Source: Oceanospirillaceae bacterium (lineage in GTDB: Bacteria > Pseudomonadota > Gammaproteobacteria > Pseudomonadales > Litoribrevibacteraceae). From it: a stretch of 64,000 bases of DNA. The notes beneath the pieces are model-generated. The model saw nothing but the letters and a program-made list of their open reading frames with translations. It searched no databases and was not told where the DNA came from. Shown piece by piece: positions 52,262 through 61,336 of this stretch (position 1 is the first letter of the stretch; each line of letters starts with the position of its first letter). Made by a program: the position numbers and the translations under genes. The stretch lies in NCBI GenBank assembly GCA_015665455.1, contig JADFAD010000002.1:248001-312000 (forward strand), in the 5' to 3' direction.

Positions 52262-54037
52262 TTAAGTAGTCAACATTCTGTTCAGCTTACCGTAGTCGGA
52301 AGCCATGTCGTTGTCGGTACTTTTTAATTCTTTAATTTTCCGGCAAGCGTGCAATACAGTTGTATGATCACGCCCACCAAACGCCTCTCCAATCTCAGGC
52401 AAGCTATGATTGGTCAGCTCTTTCGCTAATGCCATTGCGACCTGTCGAGGTCGAGCAATAGACCGAGTTCGTCGTTTTGAATTCATGTCTTTCTGTCGAA
52501 TATCAAAATAATCAGCAACGGTTTTTTGAATGTTGTCGATACTGACTTGCTTATCTTGCAGTGCGAGAAGATCTTTCAACGACTCTTTAATAAAGTCAGG
52601 ATTGATATCACTGCCGGTAAAGTGGGCGTTTGCAATGACTCGTTTCAAAGCCCCTTCAAGTTCACGAACGTTTGAACGTATTCGTCGAGCTATGAAGAAT
52701 GCAGATTCATCCCTTAATTCAACGCGCTGCTCTTCCGCTTTTTTCTTTAGAATTGCAACACGTGTTTCTAATTCAGGAGGCTCAACAGCAAAGGTTAATC
52801 CCCAGCCAAAACGAGAGCGTAATCGATCATCAACCCCATCAATCTCTTTCGGAAAACGGTCTGACGTCATAACGACCTGTTGGCCAGCTTCTAATAAAGC
52901 ACTGAACGTGTGGAAGAACTCTTCTTGTGATCGCTCTTTACCTGAGAAGAATTGGATATCATCAATCAATAGTGCGTCGACTTGTCGGTAATAACGCTTA
53001 AACTCAGTAATTGCGTTTAATTGAAGCGCTCGAACCATATCAGCTACAAACTGCTCTGAACGTAAATACAAGATTCTTGCATTTGGATTTTTTTGCAACA
53101 TGTAGTTACCAATGGCATGCATCAAGTGGGTTTTACCAAGGCCCACACCACCGTATAAAAACAGCGGGTTATTACTTCCACCCGGACTCTCTGCAACCTG
53201 CCTTGATGCAGCCAACGCTAGCTGATTGGACTTACCTTCAACAAACGTCTCAAACGTTAGGTTTCGATCCAAGTTCGCTTCACGTTGAATTTTCCCACCC
53301 ACACTGACATTTCGATTCGACTGAGGCGGAGGAGATATCGGTTGAGCAGGCGCACCGGTATCATACGAAGAACGACCAAACCCAGGATTATTCGTTTCAG
53401 GCGGCGGAGTAGAGCGATGAATAATCGCCGAACTGTTTTCAAGCACCGAAGCATAGTTTTGTGGCGCTTGACCCGATACCGCTTGGGATACTTGTACTGA
53501 AGGACTTTCTGCACTGATAACTGACTCTGTGCTTGCTAAGTTCTGCAAAGCCGACTCAACACTTATCGAACCATCGTCAGATTCATTGGTCTCTGAAGAA
53601 GGACGATCAGGTTCACTCCAAGCAGGCGCGTTCTGTGAAGAGTACATGCCCGTTGGTGGCGTGAAATTAGGTTGAGACGTTTCAGAACTGAATCCAGATG
53701 AATTCGCTTGATTCACATTTGCAGACGCTTGGCTTTCGCGGTGATAAGGGTTGGTCGGACGAGTTGGTCGACTCATGCCAAAATTAGCACGGCCACCCTG
53801 ACGAACTTCAAATGTTAAGCGAGGAGGTGCCGAGTTAGAATACTCCATCATAAGGCTGGATATTCTGCTTAAATATTTATCTGATACCCAATCTCGAATA
53901 AATCGATTCGGGGCCACTATGGTCAACTCCTTTTCATCACCTTCTACTTCTAAAGGACGTAACCAAGTATTAAATTGCTGGGAAGGTAACTCACTTTCTA
54001 AGCAACTTAAACACTGCTTCCATAGCTCAACAGACAC
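52262..54037 (-). CDS. dnaA: Chromosomal replication initiator DnaA
   Basis: 591 residues from a GTG that gives the canonical start (M)SVELWKQCL, with GGAG six bases upstream; an upstream start would add 13 residues. Domain I (1-85) is followed by an unusually long, Ser/Pro/Gln-rich domain II (about 90-250). The AAA+ domain III has Walker [11 protein letters not shown] and Walker [10 protein letters not shown]. Domain IV has the DNA-binding signature [16 protein letters not shown]. coli DnaA is 467 residues; the excess is all in domain II. Confidence 0.98.
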   Translation of the reverse strand: MSVELWKQCLSCLESELPSQQFNTWLRPLEVEGDEKELTIVAPNRFIRDWVSDKYLSRISSLMMEYSNSAPPRLTFEVRQGGRANFGMSRPTRPTNPYHRESQASANVNQANSSGFSSETSQPNFTPPTGMYSSQNAPAWSEPDRPSSETNESDDGSISVESALQNLASTESVISAESPSVQVSQAVSGQAPQNYASVLENSSAIIHRSTPPPETNNPGFGRSSYDTGAPAQPISPPPQSNRNVSVGGKIQREANLDRNLTFETFVEGKSNQLALAASRQVAESPGGSNNPLFLYGGVGLGKTHLMHAIGNYMLQKNPNARILYLRSEQFVADMVRALQLNAITEFKRYYRQVDALLIDDIQFFSGKERSQEEFFHTFSALLEAGQQVVMTSDRFPKEIDGVDDRLRSRFGWGLTFAVEPPELETRVAILKKKAEEQRVELRDESAFFIARRIRSNVRELEGALKRVIANAHFTGSDINPDFIKESLKDLLALQDKQVSIDNIQKTVADYFDIRQKDMNSKRRTRSIARPRQVAMALAKELTNHSLPEIGEAFGGRDHTTVLHACRKIKELKSTDNDMASDYGKLNRMLTT

Positions 54038-54335
54038 AACAAACTCCAAATTCATTACAGCCGAAAGATTGTACATAAAAGTTTAATCAAGGGACAATAA
54101 AAAATAGCACTACCAACAGATATATCCACAAGTTTTTCTTCATTTGTTTTTATACACACAAAGACTTTTATACAATAAATTCAACAGGATAAAAACTTAA
54201 TAACCATTTAAAAACAACTTAGTAACAACATACACACAAACTTACCAACAAATCTATATACAACCAAAAATCAATAATTAAACGTAACTGGCTATCTGAA
54301 CTAAACTCTATACAGAGAAATTATGAGGAGCCTTG
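54038..54335. other. oriC: Putative oriC / dnaA upstream region
   Basis: About 300 bases of very AT-rich noncoding DNA upstream of dnaA. One perfect DnaA box (TTATACACA, 54150-54158) and one with a single mismatch (ATATCCACA, 54122-54130) are present, plus looser matches (TTATACAAT, ACATACACA). This is the best origin candidate in the window by position and composition, but it has fewer strong boxes than E. coli or Pseudomonas origins. No cluster of boxes was noticed upstream of rpmH. Confidence 0.5.
54068..54097 (-). promoter_or_regulatory. Candidate dnaA promoter
   Basis: On the minus strand TTGTCC (54097-54092), 18 bases, TACAAT (54073-54068), about 30 bases before the GTG start. Near-consensus DnaA boxes lie just upstream, consistent with autoregulation. 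Confidence 0.45.
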
Positions 54336-55337
54336 ATGTATTCTCTAAGACCGGCAAAACAAACGGATATTTCAGACATTTTAACCTTGGCATGTGAACA
54401 AGGGTCCTGCCATGCAAGCCTACCCAAAACAGACGAAGCGATAAGATCTGTTATCCAAACCAGTGAAGACGCATTCAGAAATCCCAGCGATCAACCCAGC
54501 CTCACAGGTAACTATTTTTGGGTCCTTTCTAAAGAGAGTGCGATCGTTGGAACCATCGCAATTGAAGCTTTTACAGGTCAAAAAGAACCGTTTTATAGCT
54601 ATCGGAGAGAAACATTAATTAACGCCAGCTATCGCCTTAAGGTAAAACAATCCATTCCTGTTTTATACCAATCCCATGAGCTGGCAGGGTACTCTCAATT
54701 ACATTCAATAACGCTTCACCCTAAACATAGAACCTCCAGTACCATTGCGCTACTCATCCAAGGCGTCATTCTCTATATTTCAGAGCATCCCGAGAACTTC
54801 AGTTCAAAGTTATTAATTGAATTCCCGGGGTTTAAAGATGAAAGGGGAGAATCTCCTTTATGGAATGATCTTGGATTGCATTTTTTCCAAATGAGCCTAA
54901 AGCAAGCCTGCTATCACGCCAGTGTCGAAGATAAAGCACTCATAGCACAGCTTATGCCGAACCATCCTTTATATGAAAATTTACTGAGCAGTACGAGTCA
55001 ATCAACCCTTGGGGAACCCCAACAAGATCTAGATGATTACTATCAATCGTTCATAAGAGAAGGTTTCCGACCATCCAACCACATAGACATCTTTGATGGA
55101 GGCCCATGCCTAACGTGTCAATCATCAAACAGTTGGTCCCAACAAGAAAATGCACGAACTCGTCTCGATGTCCTTCCCGTTCTCAGCCATGAAACCATTG
55201 TCATGAATGTAAACAAAGAACAGCCCATCGTTGTCCTTGTGGGTGTAGAGCAAAGAGACAACGCCATAGCCACTTTAAACCTATCACCGAGTTCATGGAT
55301 TCGCTGGGTACCTATAAATACAGAGGAGGGCTATTGA
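54336..55337 (+). CDS. Arginine/ornithine N-succinyltransferase-like protein (AstA family, divergent, first copy)
   Basis: 333 residues from the ATG after GAGGAG; a TTG one codon earlier is less likely. The AstA pattern is recognisable: LRPAKQTDISDILTLA, EPFYSYRRETLINAS, RGESPLWNDLGLHFFQ, IAQLMPNHPLYENLL and DIFDGGP. It is less conserved than the next gene and has a variable C-terminus. By comparison with Pseudomonas AruF/AruG, the two adjacent genes probably form the alpha and beta subunits of one enzyme that succinylates arginine at the alpha-amino group. The stop overlaps the next start (TGATG). Confidence 0.85.
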   Translation: MYSLRPAKQTDISDILTLACEQGSCHASLPKTDEAIRSVIQTSEDAFRNPSDQPSLTGNYFWVLSKESAIVGTIAIEAFTGQKEPFYSYRRETLINASYRLKVKQSIPVLYQSHELAGYSQLHSITLHPKHRTSSTIALLIQGVILYISEHPENFSSKLLIEFPGFKDERGESPLWNDLGLHFFQMSLKQACYHASVEDKALIAQLMPNHPLYENLLSSTSQSTLGEPQQDLDDYYQSFIREGFRPSNHIDIFDGGPCLTCQSSNSWSQQENARTRLDVLPVLSHETIVMNVNKEQPIVVLVGVEQRDNAIATLNLSPSSWIRWVPINTEEGY

Positions 55338-56395
55338 TGTTTGTACGGCCCATTCAAGAATCAGATCTAGACTCTTTATTCCATTTGGCGTCATCGGTTG
55401 GTGTTGGAATGAACAGCTTGCCAGCCGATAAAGATTTCTTAGCAAAAAAAATAGACCGAGCAGTAAAATCCTTTCATCAAAACCTCCCAAAAGAGCAGGC
55501 CAGTTATTTATTTGTTTTAGCCAATTCTGACAATCAAGTTTTAGGTGTTTGTGGCATCGAAGCATCCATCGGTTGGGACGAACCTTGGTATACCTACCGC
55601 ATCAGCCAAATGGTACATGCCTGCCAAGACATCAATATTTATAGCAATACCCCAACACTGTTTCTTACTAATGATCAGATTGGATACTCAGAGCTTTGCT
55701 CTTTACTTTTACACCCGGATGCCCGAGGAAAAAAGAACGGCCCTCTGCTAAGTCGAGCTCGATTCCTATTTATCCATCAGTTTCGACAACTCTTTGCCAA
55801 AAAAATATTTGCTGAAATGCGAGGATACAACGACCAGCAAGGGCAATCTCCATTCTGGGATAACTTGGGGAAAAAATTCTTCAACATGGAGTTTGAGCGA
55901 ATAGACTTCTTAACAGGACGAGGTCAGCGATCAATCATTGCGGAGCTCATGCCTAAATACCCGGTATACAGCCACTTACTGTCTGATGCAGCCAGAGAAT
56001 GCTTCGGCAAGGTCCATCCAAACACTCAACCCGCATTAGAAATGCTTAAACAAGAAGGATTAAGGTTTGAAAACTACATAGCTATTTTTGATGGCGGGCC
56101 CGTCATGGAAGCCTACATTGATGATTTACGCCTGATCAATCAATCCCACTCTCTGACCGCCAAGGAATTAACAGACCAACACCAAATGATAGAAGACCAA
56201 GCGCCACTGCTGCTTTCAAATAATTCATTGGAAAACTTTCGTTCAACATTGAGTTTTCATTACCAGTTCGAAGATCAAACAATACGACTCCCTAAAGAAG
56301 TGTTGTTAGAACTCAATCTACAAGAAAGTGACGTTACCGTCGCTCCTCTGTACGCCAAAGATGCACTTATTACAGAACCCAAGGCAACATCATGA
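55337..56395 (+). CDS. Arginine/ornithine N-succinyltransferase (AstA/AruG family, second copy)
   Basis: 352 residues from ATG with GAGGAGG eight bases upstream. Conserved AstA segments: FVRPIQESDLDSLFHLAS, SLPADKDFLAKKI, NTPTLFLTNDQIGYSELCSL, GQSPFWDNLGKKFFNMEF, IAELMPKYPVYSHLL and AIFDGGP. This is the better-conserved member of the pair. It transfers succinyl from succinyl-CoA to arginine, the first step of the AST pathway. It overlaps astD by four bases (ATGA), so the genes are translationally coupled. Confidence 0.92.
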   Translation: MFVRPIQESDLDSLFHLASSVGVGMNSLPADKDFLAKKIDRAVKSFHQNLPKEQASYLFVLANSDNQVLGVCGIEASIGWDEPWYTYRISQMVHACQDINIYSNTPTLFLTNDQIGYSELCSLLLHPDARGKKNGPLLSRARFLFIHQFRQLFAKKIFAEMRGYNDQQGQSPFWDNLGKKFFNMEFERIDFLTGRGQRSIIAELMPKYPVYSHLLSDAARECFGKVHPNTQPALEMLKQEGLRFENYIAIFDGGPVMEAYIDDLRLINQSHSLTAKELTDQHQMIEDQAPLLLSNNSLENFRSTLSFHYQFEDQTIRLPKEVLLELNLQESDVTVAPLYAKDALITEPKATS

Positions 56396-57870
56396 AAGTT
56401 CGCCAAGACCTCTACATCGATGGTCAATGGCAGGCCGGAATGGGAAACAGCTTTTGCTCAAAAGAACCCGCCAGCCAAACAATTATCTGGGAAGGACGAG
56501 GTGCCAATGAAGGCCAAGTCTCACAAGCGGTAGAAGCGGCACAAGAAGCATTTAAATCATGGCGTACGCTGAGCGCCTCGGAACGATTAAAATATTTACA
56601 TAATTTCGAACAACTTATCCACAAGCACAAGAGCCATTTGATTGATGCCCTATGCCATGACACTGGGCGACCACAGTGGGAAGTTCAAACAGAAGCCCAA
56701 GCCGTCGCAGACAAGACGCACTTAGCTTATCAAGCCTATCAACAAAGAACAGGTGAAAAGATCATTGCAAGCACCGGAGGACATATCCAATTACGTCATA
56801 GAGCTCATGGCGTGATTGCGGTCATTACGCCGTTCTCGTTCCCTGCATCTATCAGCATTGGACACATCATTCCTGCACTTCTGGCTGGTAATAGCGTTGT
56901 GTATAAGAGCAGTGATATGACCCCCAAAACGGCAGATTTTATCGCTCAACTCTGGCAACAAAGCGGACTTCCAGCCGGTGTTTTCAATTTAATCCAGGGG
57001 GATAGTCAGGTAGCAGAACAACTTGTGAATAACCCCAAAATAAACGGAGTTCTATTTACAGGAAAAACATCAACAGGCATAAAAATAAATCAAGCAATGG
57101 CAAGCCATCCTGAAAAACTGGTCTGTCTGAATATGAGCTCTAACAATCCTTTAATCGTAGGTGAAACAACTCAAGTAAAGGCCACCCTCTATCAGATTTT
57201 ACACTCAGCATTTATTACTACAGGGCAACGGTGCTCAAATGCTCGCCGTTTATTTTTGCCTGATACCGCTCAAGGTGACCACATATTGGAACAATTGGTA
57301 GAGCAATGTCATTTACTTTCTATTGGCCAATACGATGAACATCCAAGCCCCTTCATGGGTCCCGTCATCAACATTACTTCAGCAAAGCTCATTATCAAGC
57401 AGCAGCAATTGCTACTTTCCCTTGGTGCAAACGTATTACTTAGCGCACATCAAGCGGATGAAAACAGCGCGTTCATAACACCAGGGTTATTAGATGTTAG
57501 CCAACTTAAACAACCTTTTGACGAAGAAATTTTTGGTCCCGTGCTCCAAATATCACGTTACAAAAAATTTGAAAACGCAGTTGAACAAGCCAATAACAGT
57601 AAATTTAGACTGACCGCAGGTTTAATAAGCGATCAACAGAGCCAGTTTGATGAATTTGATTGCACTATCCAATCGGGTGTAGTTAACTGGAACCAGCCAA
57701 TAACAGGCGTCAGTGGTGCAGCACCATATGGTGGCATCGGGCTAAGTGGCAACCACCGACCAGGAGGATGGTATTCAGCGGATTATTGTGCGTATCCAAC
57801 CACAACAATGTGCCAACAAGGAGTTTCCTTCCCGTCCTCTCCCATACCTGGCATTAACTTGAGCAGCTAA
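56392..57870 (+). CDS. Succinylglutamate-semialdehyde dehydrogenase-like (AstD family) with altered active site
   Basis: 492 residues, the AstD length, and alignable throughout (DLYIDGQWQAGMGN, GHIIPALLAGNSVVYK, FITTGQRCSNARRLF, APYGGIGLSGNHRPGGWYSA). The nucleophile Cys is kept (Cys281 in GQRCSN). However, the general-base Glu in the usual LEMGGNN is Asn247 (LNMSSNN), and the transition-state Asn in PFNFP is Ser149 (PFSFP). The cofactor motif KPSE is KSSD and FTGS is FTGK. This family normally oxidises succinylglutamate semialdehyde with NAD. These changes suggest reduced, different or lost activity. Confidence 0.87.
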   Translation: MKVRQDLYIDGQWQAGMGNSFCSKEPASQTIIWEGRGANEGQVSQAVEAAQEAFKSWRTLSASERLKYLHNFEQLIHKHKSHLIDALCHDTGRPQWEVQTEAQAVADKTHLAYQAYQQRTGEKIIASTGGHIQLRHRAHGVIAVITPFSFPASISIGHIIPALLAGNSVVYKSSDMTPKTADFIAQLWQQSGLPAGVFNLIQGDSQVAEQLVNNPKINGVLFTGKTSTGIKINQAMASHPEKLVCLNMSSNNPLIVGETTQVKATLYQILHSAFITTGQRCSNARRLFLPDTAQGDHILEQLVEQCHLLSIGQYDEHPSPFMGPVINITSAKLIIKQQQLLLSLGANVLLSAHQADENSAFITPGLLDVSQLKQPFDEEIFGPVLQISRYKKFENAVEQANNSKFRLTAGLISDQQSQFDEFDCTIQSGVVNWNQPITGVSGAAPYGGIGLSGNHRPGGWYSADYCAYPTTTMCQQGVSFPSSPIPGINLSS

Positions 57871-57922
57871 TTACTAGCTTTTTTGTTCATCACCTAAAAA
57901 TATTTTTGAGGTCTGTACAACA

Positions 57923-59137
57923 ATGACAAACAGATCGACCTTCGATGACGTCATGGTCCCTAATTATTCACCCTTAGCAGTCATTCCTTCTCATGGAAAA
58001 GGAAGTCGTTTATGGGATGAAGATAATAATGAATATATTGATTTAGCGGGTGGTATCGCAGTATCCAGCTTAGGCCACTGCCACCCAAAATTAGTCCAAA
58101 CGCTTCAACAACAAACAGCGCAGCTATGGCATGTCAGTAATGTAATGACCAACCAGCCCGCTCTACGTTTGGCGACAAAACTAACAGAACTGACATTTGC
58201 GGAAAAAGTCTATTTCTGTAATTCCGGCGCGGAAGCCAATGAGGCCGCACTTAAGTTAGCACGTAAGTATGCCTTTGATAAATTTGGTGCGGAAAAAACT
58301 GAAATCATTTCGTTCAGTAACTCTTTCCACGGCCGAACGTTGTTTACAGTCTCCGCAGGAGGCCAAGCCAAATATTCAGATGGTTTTGGGCCTTTACCGA
58401 GCGATATTAAGCATGCAACATTTAATGATCTTGCTTCCGTCGAAGCGATCATTTCAGATAAAACATGCTCTGTAATTGTTGAGCCTATTCAAGGCGAAGG
58501 GGGGGTTTCTTCAGCCTCAAAAGATTTTTTGAATGGCTTACGTGACCTGTGTGATAAATATAACGCCTCATTAATATTTGATGAGATTCAAACGGGTGCG
58601 GGCCGAATCGGCGAACTTTACGCTTATCAACACTATAATGTGATTCCTGATATTTTGACCTCAGCGAAAGGCTTGGGTGGCGGTTTTCCTTTTGGCGCCA
58701 TGCTCACTTCAACAGAAATAGCGTCTTCTTTTGTTGTTGGTACTCATGGCAGCACTTATGGCGGAAACCCTTTGGCCTGTGCGGTAGCAGAATCCGTCCT
58801 CGATATTATTTCTGATCAGCAGTTATTAGATAACGTAAAGTCTAAACACCGTAAATTCATTGATGGTTTAGATCACATAAATCAACGTCACAATATCTTT
58901 AAAGATATTAGAGGCATGGGCTTACTTATCGGGTGTGAATTGAAACCTGAATACCAAGGTAAAGCTAAGGATTTAATGGATTTAGCCTTAGAACAAAACC
59001 TACTTATCTTAGTTGCTGGTCCTAACGTCATGCGTTTAGCACCTTCGCTTATTATTCCAGACGAAGATATCGCTCAAGGTTTAATGAGTTTAGATAAAGC
59101 CATTGAAAAGTTTTTAGGCAATCAAGCACCGGCTTAA
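57923..59137 (+). CDS. Acetylornithine/succinylornithine aminotransferase (ArgD/AstC family)
   Basis: 404 residues, class III aminotransferase. The PLP Lys is Lys249 in [11 protein letters not shown], the phosphate-binding segment is [16 protein letters not shown] and the Asp is in IFDEIQTG. It would convert succinylornithine to succinylglutamate semialdehyde (AstC), or acetylornithine in arginine synthesis (ArgD); sequence does not separate the two, but it follows astA-astA-astD on the same strand. No astB or astE is in the window, so the pathway here is incomplete. Confidence 0.9.
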   Translation: MTNRSTFDDVMVPNYSPLAVIPSHGKGSRLWDEDNNEYIDLAGGIAVSSLGHCHPKLVQTLQQQTAQLWHVSNVMTNQPALRLATKLTELTFAEKVYFCNSGAEANEAALKLARKYAFDKFGAEKTEIISFSNSFHGRTLFTVSAGGQAKYSDGFGPLPSDIKHATFNDLASVEAIISDKTCSVIVEPIQGEGGVSSASKDFLNGLRDLCDKYNASLIFDEIQTGAGRIGELYAYQHYNVIPDILTSAKGLGGGFPFGAMLTSTEIASSFVVGTHGSTYGGNPLACAVAESVLDIISDQQLLDNVKSKHRKFIDGLDHINQRHNIFKDIRGMGLLIGCELKPEYQGKAKDLMDLALEQNLLILVAGPNVMRLAPSLIIPDEDIAQGLMSLDKAIEKFLGNQAPA

Positions 59138-59176
59138 GGTCTAAAACGGCAATAAGTCAGCGTTCTTTTGGCTTTA

Positions 59177-59218
59177 CTGAAATACAAACGGAACTCACAT
59201 GCTCAGTTTGTATTTCAG
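59177..59218. other. 13-bp inverted repeat downstream of astC
   Basis: CTGAAATACAAAC (59177-59189) and GTTTGTATTTCAG (59206-59218) pair perfectly around a 16-base loop, 40 bases after the aminotransferase stop. There is no U-tract. It could be an mRNA-stabilising hairpin or a protein-binding palindrome. Confidence 0.7.
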
Positions 59219-59251
59219 GCGCCATCCTAAATAAATGCGTTTGCATGCAAT

Positions 59252-59353
59252 CAAATCCCCCTCTCATTCGTTTAAACTCTTGTGTTTAACTTCCAAAAAA
59301 AACACAACTCGACTTCGGTTGAGGGGTTTGTCATAAGCATCTTGGTGCTTATG
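59252..59353. ncRNA. Structured intergenic element, possible ncRNA or leader (strand uncertain)
   Basis: Several nested or adjacent helices were found. TTGTGTTT/AAACACAA (59280-59287 with 59300-59307) abuts CTCGAC-TTCG-GTTGAG (59308-59323, a C(UUCG)G-capped stem). CAAA-CCCCTC (59252-59263, two-base bulge) can pair with GAGGGGTTTG (59321-59330), competing with the UUCG stem. CATAAGCA/TGCTTATG (59332-59353) forms a further stem. Read on the minus strand, the capped stem plus ACAA/TTGT leads into eight Us, like an intrinsic terminator. No known RNA family was recognised. Confidence 0.4.
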
Positions 59354-59415
59354 GCATCTTTCTAATCCAAATAACACGACGTTACAAAAATTTCGAATGG
59401 CAAACTCTGCTTTTT

Positions 59416-59443
59416 GGAACTGATGAAACAATCCGCAATCACA
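59416..59443 (+). promoter_or_regulatory. Candidate ECF-type promoter upstream of the sigma/anti-sigma pair
   Basis: GGAACT, 17 bases, TCACA. GGAAC is the usual -35 core of ECF sigma promoters, and ECF genes are often autoregulated. The -10 match is weak. It lies about 60 bases before the sigma gene start. Confidence 0.3.
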
Positions 59444-59504
59444 GTCATAAGCGTTGCTGATAAAACAACAGATAGCTCATAGCGTCGGGTAGGTAGGATA
59501 TTCC

Positions 59505-60032
59505 ATGTTTAATGAACAACAACTGAATCAATTGTATAAATATGCGTATTCACTATCTAAAAATAAAGACGATGCTTATGACCTTGTATACAACTCTTTA
59601 GAACGCTATCTCCAGCAAGAAAAACCTAAAAACGAAGCGATGGCCTATATAAAGAGATCCATTAAGAATGCATTTATTGATCATTTAAAATCCTCCCGCC
59701 ATCGGAAAGAAGTGTATTTAGAGGATTCGCTAACACAGGATGACAATAGTAATCCCTCGGCAAGCTTTGATAATTTAATAGATATCAATACAAACTGTTT
59801 GGAAGAAACGCTGATTAATGAACAACAGGTATCTGCATTTACAGAACAATTAAATACTGAAGAAAATGAGCTGCTCTATTACTGGGCAGTGGAAGGCTAT
59901 ACAGTGCAAGAGCTTTCTGATGAAACAGGTAAGCCTAAGGGCACATTACTGTCTAAACTGCATAGAATCCGCAAAAAAGCAGAACAATTCACATCTCGGA
60001 TCAGCCAATTAAATACCGGGAGAATTCTATGA
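59505..60032 (+). CDS. ECF-type RNA polymerase sigma factor
   Basis: 175 residues. Region 2 (LYKYAYSLSKNKDDAYDLVYNS, about 10-75, with IKRSIKNAFIDHLKSSRHRKE) and region 4 (LLYYWAVEGYTVQELSDETG to KGTLLSKLHRIRKKAEQ, about 115-165) are separated by an acidic linker, the two-domain ECF layout. It is translationally coupled by a four-base overlap to a membrane anti-sigma gene, so it is probably released by a periplasmic signal. The regulon is unknown. Confidence 0.9.
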   Translation: MFNEQQLNQLYKYAYSLSKNKDDAYDLVYNSLERYLQQEKPKNEAMAYIKRSIKNAFIDHLKSSRHRKEVYLEDSLTQDDNSNPSASFDNLIDINTNCLEETLINEQQVSAFTEQLNTEENELLYYWAVEGYTVQELSDETGKPKGTLLSKLHRIRKKAEQFTSRISQLNTGRIL

Positions 60033-60685
60033 CGGATAAAACTCTGAAAGAGGCCATTCAGGATCAATATAAAGCGGTCCAACTCACCGACGATCAACTG
60101 AACCAGTTGGATCAATTACAAGCAAAACATCAAGTAAACAAACAGGTTTCAGGTAAAAAAAGCTCGATTAATTATTACGGCTTGGCCGCTGCAATCACGG
60201 TCACGTTACTGTTAGGTTTAATGTTTGGCAGTCAATTTACGACGTTTAATTCCGACTCACAAGATACCATTGCTCAAGGAGAGTCTTCGGACTTATTTCG
60301 TCGGGTTGCAGAAGAAGTAACGTTAAACCATCGAAAACTACGCCCCTTAGAAGTCACGACCAATAGCTTTGATGAAATTCGAGGGTACTTCACTCAATTG
60401 GATTTTCGACCAAGCAGTTCAAACATCTTCAACCCAAAAGACAGCACTTTAATAGGTGGGCGTTATTGCTCCATTGAAGGCATTACTGCCGCACAAATAC
60501 GCTATCAAAATAGTGCAGGCGAAATGACAACCTTGTATGAGACGGCTTACAAACCGTCCGTATTTAAAGGATTTCCAAACGTAGACCAAGGAAAACAACC
60601 TATAATTCAGTATACAGACGGTTATAAAGTATCTCTCTGGATGGAAAAGGGGTTAATAATGGCTGCCGTTACAGCCCCCGAATAG
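60029..60685 (+). CDS. Membrane-anchored anti-sigma factor
   Basis: 218 residues: a cytoplasmic N-terminal helical part (1-45, LTDDQLNQLDQLQAKHQVNK), one membrane helix (about 49-68) and a periplasmic domain (about 70-218). The latter contains GGRYCSIEGITAAQIRY and ends in WMEKGLIMAAVTAPE. It overlaps the sigma gene by four bases. The N-terminal part is short and lacks an obvious zinc-binding HxxxCxxC, so it is not a ZAS-type anti-sigma. It probably holds the sigma factor at the membrane until a signal is received. Confidence 0.78.
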   Translation: MTDKTLKEAIQDQYKAVQLTDDQLNQLDQLQAKHQVNKQVSGKKSSINYYGLAAAITVTLLLGLMFGSQFTTFNSDSQDTIAQGESSDLFRRVAEEVTLNHRKLRPLEVTTNSFDEIRGYFTQLDFRPSSSNIFNPKDSTLIGGRYCSIEGITAAQIRYQNSAGEMTTLYETAYKPSVFKGFPNVDQGKQPIIQYTDGYKVSLWMEKGLIMAAVTAPE

Positions 60686-60775
60686 CTCAAAGCACCATCA
60701 ACAAACCAAAACCTTGGCTCGATATTCACAGAGATACGTTTATACTGCTTCGTCTCTGAAATAAATGAGTCTGTT

Positions 60776-61225
60776 ATGACTGAAAGTGAAATCAAAGATT
60801 ACCTATATAACAACATTCCCTTAGCAAAGGCAATGGATGTAGAAGTTCTTGATGTAAGCAAATACTCACTTACGCTAAAAGCACCTCTTTACAGTAACAG
60901 CAACATGCATGGCACTGCGTTTGGCGGCAGTTTATCTTCCATAGCGTTATTAACTGGCTGGAGCCTAATTCATTCTCAAATCACGGATCAATGGCTCCCA
61001 ACAGGCGACTTAGTGATCGCCGAAGCAAATATCGTTTATGAAAAGCCAGTCGCTACTGATCTAGTTGCGCAAGCCAAAGTGGATCAAACCCTCTTTCAAA
61101 ACTTTGTTAACACCTATAAAGAGAAAGGGAAAGCACGCATTACCATTGAAATAGAAGTGGTTACAGAGAAAGGAACAGGCTGTCGAATGAAAGGGTGTTA
61201 CGCTTTGATTCAACAAAGCGTTTGA
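60776..61225 (+). CDS. YiiD C-terminal-type thioesterase (hot-dog fold)
   Basis: 149 residues. The HGTAFGGSLSSIALLTGWSL segment (about 45-65) is the hot-dog central helix with the HGT-x-FGG motif of the YiiD_C group. A beta-sheet half follows, with KGKARITIEIEVV. It probably hydrolyses an acyl-CoA or acyl-ACP. In E. coli the domain is fused to an acetyltransferase; here it stands alone. It lies between the anti-sigma gene and rpmH and is probably transcribed separately (90 bases from the anti-sigma stop). Confidence 0.85.
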   Translation: MTESEIKDYLYNNIPLAKAMDVEVLDVSKYSLTLKAPLYSNSNMHGTAFGGSLSSIALLTGWSLIHSQITDQWLPTGDLVIAEANIVYEKPVATDLVAQAKVDQTLFQNFVNTYKEKGKARITIEIEVVTEKGTGCRMKGCYALIQQSV

Positions 61226-61307
61226 TCAAAAAATCGCTAAAATCGGTTCTAAAACAATAAATTTACGTATCTTCTCGCCAAAACGGCGCATAAAATTTAA
61301 ACAACAC

Positions 61308-61336
61308 TTGTTTGGTCGCCTTGTTTTCTCTATAAT
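61308..61336 (+). promoter_or_regulatory. Sigma-70 promoter of rpmH
   Basis: TTGTTT, a 17-base spacer, and a perfect TATAAT, 60 bases upstream of the rpmH ATG. Confidence 0.8.
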
